Below the pieces are notes generated by a model, which had not been told where the DNA came from, did not search any database, and saw only the letters and a program-made list of their open reading frames with translations. DNA of 64,000 nt from Diabrotica undecimpunctata (taxonomy: Eukaryota; Arthropoda; Insecta; Coleoptera; Chrysomelidae), in assembly GCF_040954645.1 (NCBI RefSeq), contig NC_092804.1, positions 88,339,717 through 88,403,716 of the forward strand, read 5' to 3'. Shown one piece after another: positions 60,584 through 64,000 of this stretch. The stretch's first letter is position 1. Every line of letters begins with the position of its first letter. The translations under genes and the position numbers were made by a program.

Positions 60584-63500
60584 TTATTTTAAATTCAAAT
60601 TCTTACAGATTAACTGCAATTTCTTTGAATTTAACGACTTGGTCAACATATCAGCCACCATTTCATTCGTCGACATATATTTTAATTGAATATCATTGTT
60701 AGCTATTTTTTCACGAATAAAATGATACTTGACATGAATATGTTTCGTTCTCTTATGGTATACTTGATTTTCCGATAACTTTATGGCACTTTGATTATCA
60801 TTAAATATAACCATCGGAAAACCTTCAAACAAAAACTTACAATTAACATTGTTTTCAAATATTTCTTTACATAAATATGTTAAGTATAACGATTCTTTTG
60901 CTGCCTCAGTTATGCCAATATATTCAGCTTCAGTTGAACTTAAAGCCAAAGTTCTTTGCTTTTGACATTCCCATGAGATAGGACCACCAGCCAACGAAAA
61001 AATAAATCCATAAAATGACTTTCTATCTGAACTGTTATTGGCCCAATCTGAGTCAACAAAGCCACTTAAACTAACATTTGACTTTCTGTAATTGATTCCT
61101 ACAGTTCTTGTACCTTTTAGGTATCTCAAAACACGTTTGGCTGCTAACCAATGTTCTTTCGTATGAGTCTTATTAAACTGGCTAAGATAAGTGACAGAGA
61201 AAGCTATGTCAGGCCTTGAACAAACTGCTAAATACATCATCGAACCAATCAATTCTTGATAAGGACATTCATACAAAATTCCTTCATTAGAAAGTTTAAC
61301 ATTCGGTTCTAAAGGAGTATTTACAATGCTACAATTCGTCATTTCAAATCGTTTAAATATTTTATCAATATACTGTTCTTGACTTAATTTCAATTCAAAC
61401 TCTGACTTACTTCTCTCTATCTTCATACCCAAACAATCTGTAATTGGACCCAAATCCTTAATATGCAAGTTTTTATCTAATTCGTTTTTCAAAACTTTAA
61501 CCTCATCATGATTATTGTAAAAAACAAAAAAATCATCTACATAGAGTGCTACAATAAGGATTGAATTCTCATTATTTTTAACAAAAATACATGGTTCAAT
61601 TTCACATTGTTTAAAATTCAACGTTAACAAAATTTGGTATGCCTTTTTATACCACAGTCTCGATGACTGTTTGAGACCATATATAGCTTTCCTGAGCAGA
61701 CAGACTTTATTTTCCAAGTCTGGTTCATCAAAACCTTCAGGTTGAGCCATATATATGGTTTCATCAATCTCACCATTCAGGAATGCAGTCTCCACATCTA
61801 AATGAACTGTATCTAGATTTAATTCAACAGCCATCGCTAACAAAAGCCTAAAATTACTAAAACGAATGACTGGAGAATACGTTTCTGAATAGTCAACCCC
61901 ATATTTCTGTGTAAAACCCTTTGCCACCAATCTTGCCTTGTACCTTACTATTTCACCCTTTTCATTTTTCTTTATTTTAAACACCCATTTATTCTGAACA
62001 ATATTTGTATTTGCAGGTTTATCAACCAATTCCCAAGTATTATTCATTCTGAGAGCTGTCAATTCATTCTGAATGGCTAATTTCCATTCATGGCTGTAAC
62101 TACTTGACAGTGCCTCAGAAAGACTTGTGGGCTCAAATTCATTTGACATAGTAAACATGGCAAGATCAGGTACATTTTCCAGATCTTTATCTAACAAAAA
62201 ATCATTATACAATTTTGGTTTATTTCTAACACGTGTAGGGTAACGCTTAGATTCTTGAACACTATCACTATTTCTTTCTTCTCTATTCACTTCTTGATTT
62301 TCACTCGAACTTTCTTCTACACTTTTTATATTCTCAGATTCCACAATTTCACCGATACCACTTTTTACTTCTTCGGAGTTTTCATTTACACTAAAACATT
62401 CTGACTGATGTTGGTTCACTGATTTGGCTTCAACAATTCGCAAATTGCATATAACCTCAGGTTTAAATCGTACGTCGTGGCTCGATACGATTCTTCTTTC
62501 AGATGGAATCCATATCCTAAAACCATCCCTGTCATTCACATAACCAACTAAATAACCATGTATCGCCTTGTCATCAAATTTACTGCGAAGATTCTTGTTA
62601 ACGTGAACATAACATTCAGTGCCAAATATTCTTAAATGTTTCAAGCTTCCAATTGGCTTTCCATACCACAATTCATAGGGACTTTTATTTTCAATTGATG
62701 ACTTTCCTGTACGATTCAGAATGTACACTGCAGTATTGCATGCTTCTGCCCACAATTGTTTGGACAACTTACATGTGTTTAACATGGAACGTGCGCACTC
62801 TACAATGGTGCGGTTTTCCTTTTCAGCAACACCATTTTGCTGAGGTGTATAGGGTGGAGTGATACAATGCTCTATACCTCTCTTCGCAAGAAGTTCAGAT
62901 ACCTTTCTATTGTCAAACTCTCTCCCTCCATCGCATCTCAGTTGCTTTACTACATGGCCATTTGTACTAGCTTCATTTAAAAATTGTTCTAAGAAAGTAC
63001 ATACCTCACTTTTGTGTTTCATAAAGAAAACTTTCCGAAACTTACTAAAGTCATCTTTAAAACATACGTAATAACGTGCTTTTCCCAGTGATTCTATAGA
63101 CATGGGCCCATTCACATCTGCATGGATCTGCTCACCAGTGACTTGTGGTCGATTGATCCTAGATTTGAATGGCAATCTATGCATTTTTCCAATTGCACAT
63201 CCATCGCAAAAGCTTTCTTTGCACCCATCAATGTCTATATTCATTTTCTTCAATACCTTCTTTATGTGTTGCTTATGCTGATGACCAAATCTTTCATGGT
63301 ACATTTGCAACATATCTGTTGAATCTGCTAAGTTTACTTGAACGGGATTTGTCGGTTTCATAACACGTATATCAAGTGCATACAGGCCATTACTGAAGTA
63401 CCCAGTCATTACAGATTCACAAGTGTTTTTATCATATATATTTACACCTTTTTCATCAAGTACTGTAATAAAACCCCTTTGTGCAGCAGCTTTCACAGAA

Positions 63501-64000
63501 AACAAATGAGCACTTGCGTCAGGAACATAAAAAACATTCTTCAAGTCAGCACCTTTCCATTTATTATTCAGATGCGTTTGAATTTTCACTGTTCCTTGTC
63601 CATGGGCTAACATACATACATCCTTCTTACCCAGTGATATACTTTCTGGTTCAGCAAATTCTGTATAAGATGAGAAATATTGCTTATCTGTAGTGATATG
63701 ATTTGTTGCTCCACTGTCACAATACCATTTTCCAGCTTCAATACAATTGTTAGATGAGGCACTTAAAACAACAGACAAAAAAGCAGCATCATTACTTTTC
63801 TTCTTACCTAAATTCTCAGCTGATTTTTTCAACGGACACTCTTTCACCCAATGGCCTAGATTCTTGCATTTGTGACATGGAAATTTTTCTTTTGCACGAT
63901 GTACATTTTTCTTTGACTTCATATTTTGGTTCTGATTGTATTTTTCTGTCGGGCTATTGCGTGCAACAAATGCAAAAGATTCTACAGTACTTTGGTCACG
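60584..64000 (-). CDS. Copia Gag-Pol polyprotein, 5' end outside window
   Basis: Open for 1138 codons to the window edge; an internal ATG lies at 63922. Domains in order: CCHC knuckle CHKCKNLGHWVKEC, protease WYCDSGATNHIT, integrase zinc region MYHERFGHQ..H...C..C, integrase core with D, RCDGGREFDN and NGVAEKENRT (D-D-E), RT with NKWVFKIKKNEKG, YKARLVAKGFTQ, LDVETAFLNGEI and LYVDDFFVF, then RNase H with VDSDWANN, SSTEAEY and NDNQSAIKL. All catalytic residues I can check are present, and the protease-integrase-RT order is the copia hallmark. No stop or frameshift in view. Confidence 0.95.
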   Translation of the reverse strand, partial: RDQSTVESFAFVARNSPTEKYNQNQNMKSKKNVHRAKEKFPCHKCKNLGHWVKECPLKKSAENLGKKKSNDAAFLSVVLSASSNNCIEAGKWYCDSGATNHITTDKQYFSSYTEFAEPESISLGKKDVCMLAHGQGTVKIQTHLNNKWKGADLKNVFYVPDASAHLFSVKAAAQRGFITVLDEKGVNIYDKNTCESVMTGYFSNGLYALDIRVMKPTNPVQVNLADSTDMLQMYHERFGHQHKQHIKKVLKKMNIDIDGCKESFCDGCAIGKMHRLPFKSRINRPQVTGEQIHADVNGPMSIESLGKARYYVCFKDDFSKFRKVFFMKHKSEVCTFLEQFLNEASTNGHVVKQLRCDGGREFDNRKVSELLAKRGIEHCITPPYTPQQNGVAEKENRTIVECARSMLNTCKLSKQLWAEACNTAVYILNRTGKSSIENKSPYELWYGKPIGSLKHLRIFGTECYVHVNKNLRSKFDDKAIHGYLVGYVNDRDGFRIWIPSERRIVSSHDVRFKPEVICNLRIVEAKSVNQHQSECFSVNENSEEVKSGIGEIVESENIKSVEESSSENQEVNREERNSDSVQESKRYPTRVRNKPKLYNDFLLDKDLENVPDLAMFTMSNEFEPTSLSEALSSSYSHEWKLAIQNELTALRMNNTWELVDKPANTNIVQNKWVFKIKKNEKGEIVRYKARLVAKGFTQKYGVDYSETYSPVIRFSNFRLLLAMAVELNLDTVHLDVETAFLNGEIDETIYMAQPEGFDEPDLENKVCLLRKAIYGLKQSSRLWYKKAYQILLTLNFKQCEIEPCIFVKNNENSILIVALYVDDFFVFYNNHDEVKVLKNELDKNLHIKDLGPITDCLGMKIERSKSEFELKLSQEQYIDKIFKRFEMTNCSIVNTPLEPNVKLSNEGILYECPYQELIGSMMYLAVCSRPDIAFSVTYLSQFNKTHTKEHWLAAKRVLRYLKGTRTVGINYRKSNVSLSGFVDSDWANNSSDRKSFYGFIFSLAGGPISWECQKQRTLALSSTEAEYIGITEAAKESLYLTYLCKEIFENNVNCKFLFEGFPMVIFNDNQSAIKLSENQVYHKRTKHIHVKYHFIREKIANNDIQLKYMSTNEMVADMLTKSLNSKKLQLICKNLNLK

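Larger units (their letters stand above)
60272..64000 (-). mobile_element. Ty1/copia LTR retrotransposon, partial at window edge
   Basis: Minus-strand element with its 3' LTR at 60272-60526 (TGTTAGAATAT...TTATAACA), polypurine tract TTGAGGGAGAG (60527-60537) and one long gag-pol ORF. The 5' LTR and start of gag lie beyond the window. Undamaged ORF and short LTR suggest a recent insertion. Confidence 0.93.

Overview
The window is eukaryotic, intron-poor and AT-rich, and almost all of it is transposable-element sequence. The mix of elements (I-type and Jockey/CR1-type LINEs, BEL/Pao, Ty3/gypsy and Ty1/copia LTR elements, Penelope-like elements, tRNA-derived SINEs, long CA and TA microsatellites) fits an arthropod, most likely an insect with a large repeat-rich genome. 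A beetle is a guess, not something the sequence proves. No ordinary host gene was recognised. There are no rRNA genes, functional tRNA genes or CRISPR arrays.

Layout. 1-4000: a broken I-type LINE with a tRNA-derived SINE just before its endonuclease ORF. 4000-6283: CA/CT microsatellites, a broken TTF-zinc-finger (hAT/ZMYM1-like) fragment and a duplicated dispersed repeat. 6290-24272: an 18-kb near-perfect palindrome bounded by a 6-bp target duplication, with AG...CT ends. Each arm holds subterminal ~121-bp arrays, a GNAT-like gene (intact in one arm only), two promoter-like modules each followed by a 62-bp satellite array, a ~240-bp array and a central ACGTCA cluster. The left arm is interrupted by a Penelope-like insertion that itself carries a SINE. 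24629-43234: a BEL/Pao element (5-bp TSD AATTG) opened by three nested insertions: a gypsy deletion derivative (27178-33157), a minus-strand LINE (about 34204-36984) and, inside the right BEL LTR, a non-autonomous Gag-protease LTR element (38235-43157, TSD GTAT). 46660-47277 and 54146-59052: Penelope-like termini and one nearly complete Penelope element, each bounded by (TA)n. 47278-54145: a minus-strand gypsy element with gag and a truncated pol. 59570-60271: a ~121-bp tandem array resembling the palindrome's subterminal repeats, interrupted by a minus-strand Ty1/copia element whose ORF is open to the window edge.

Most unusual signals: (1) the giant palindrome, which looks like an inverted-dimer (snap-back) derivative of a Maverick/Polinton-like element; (2) a hammerhead ribozyme with a complete canonical core at 54204-54263 on the minus strand, plus near-canonical and decayed relatives in the other Penelope-like termini; (3) an LTR containing ten hairpins whose stems covary while the loop stays fixed, in an element whose gag start codon lies inside the LTR so that the ORF runs through the primer-binding site; (4) two stop-free 62-bp satellite arrays, each downstream of a TATA/initiator/splice-donor module.

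Relative order of events readable from nesting: the palindrome predates its Penelope-like insertion, which predates the SINE in it; BEL predates its three guests; the 59.6-kb array predates the copia insertion. Copia and the Gag-protease element look youngest (an undamaged long ORF; equal-length LTRs with intact TSD).
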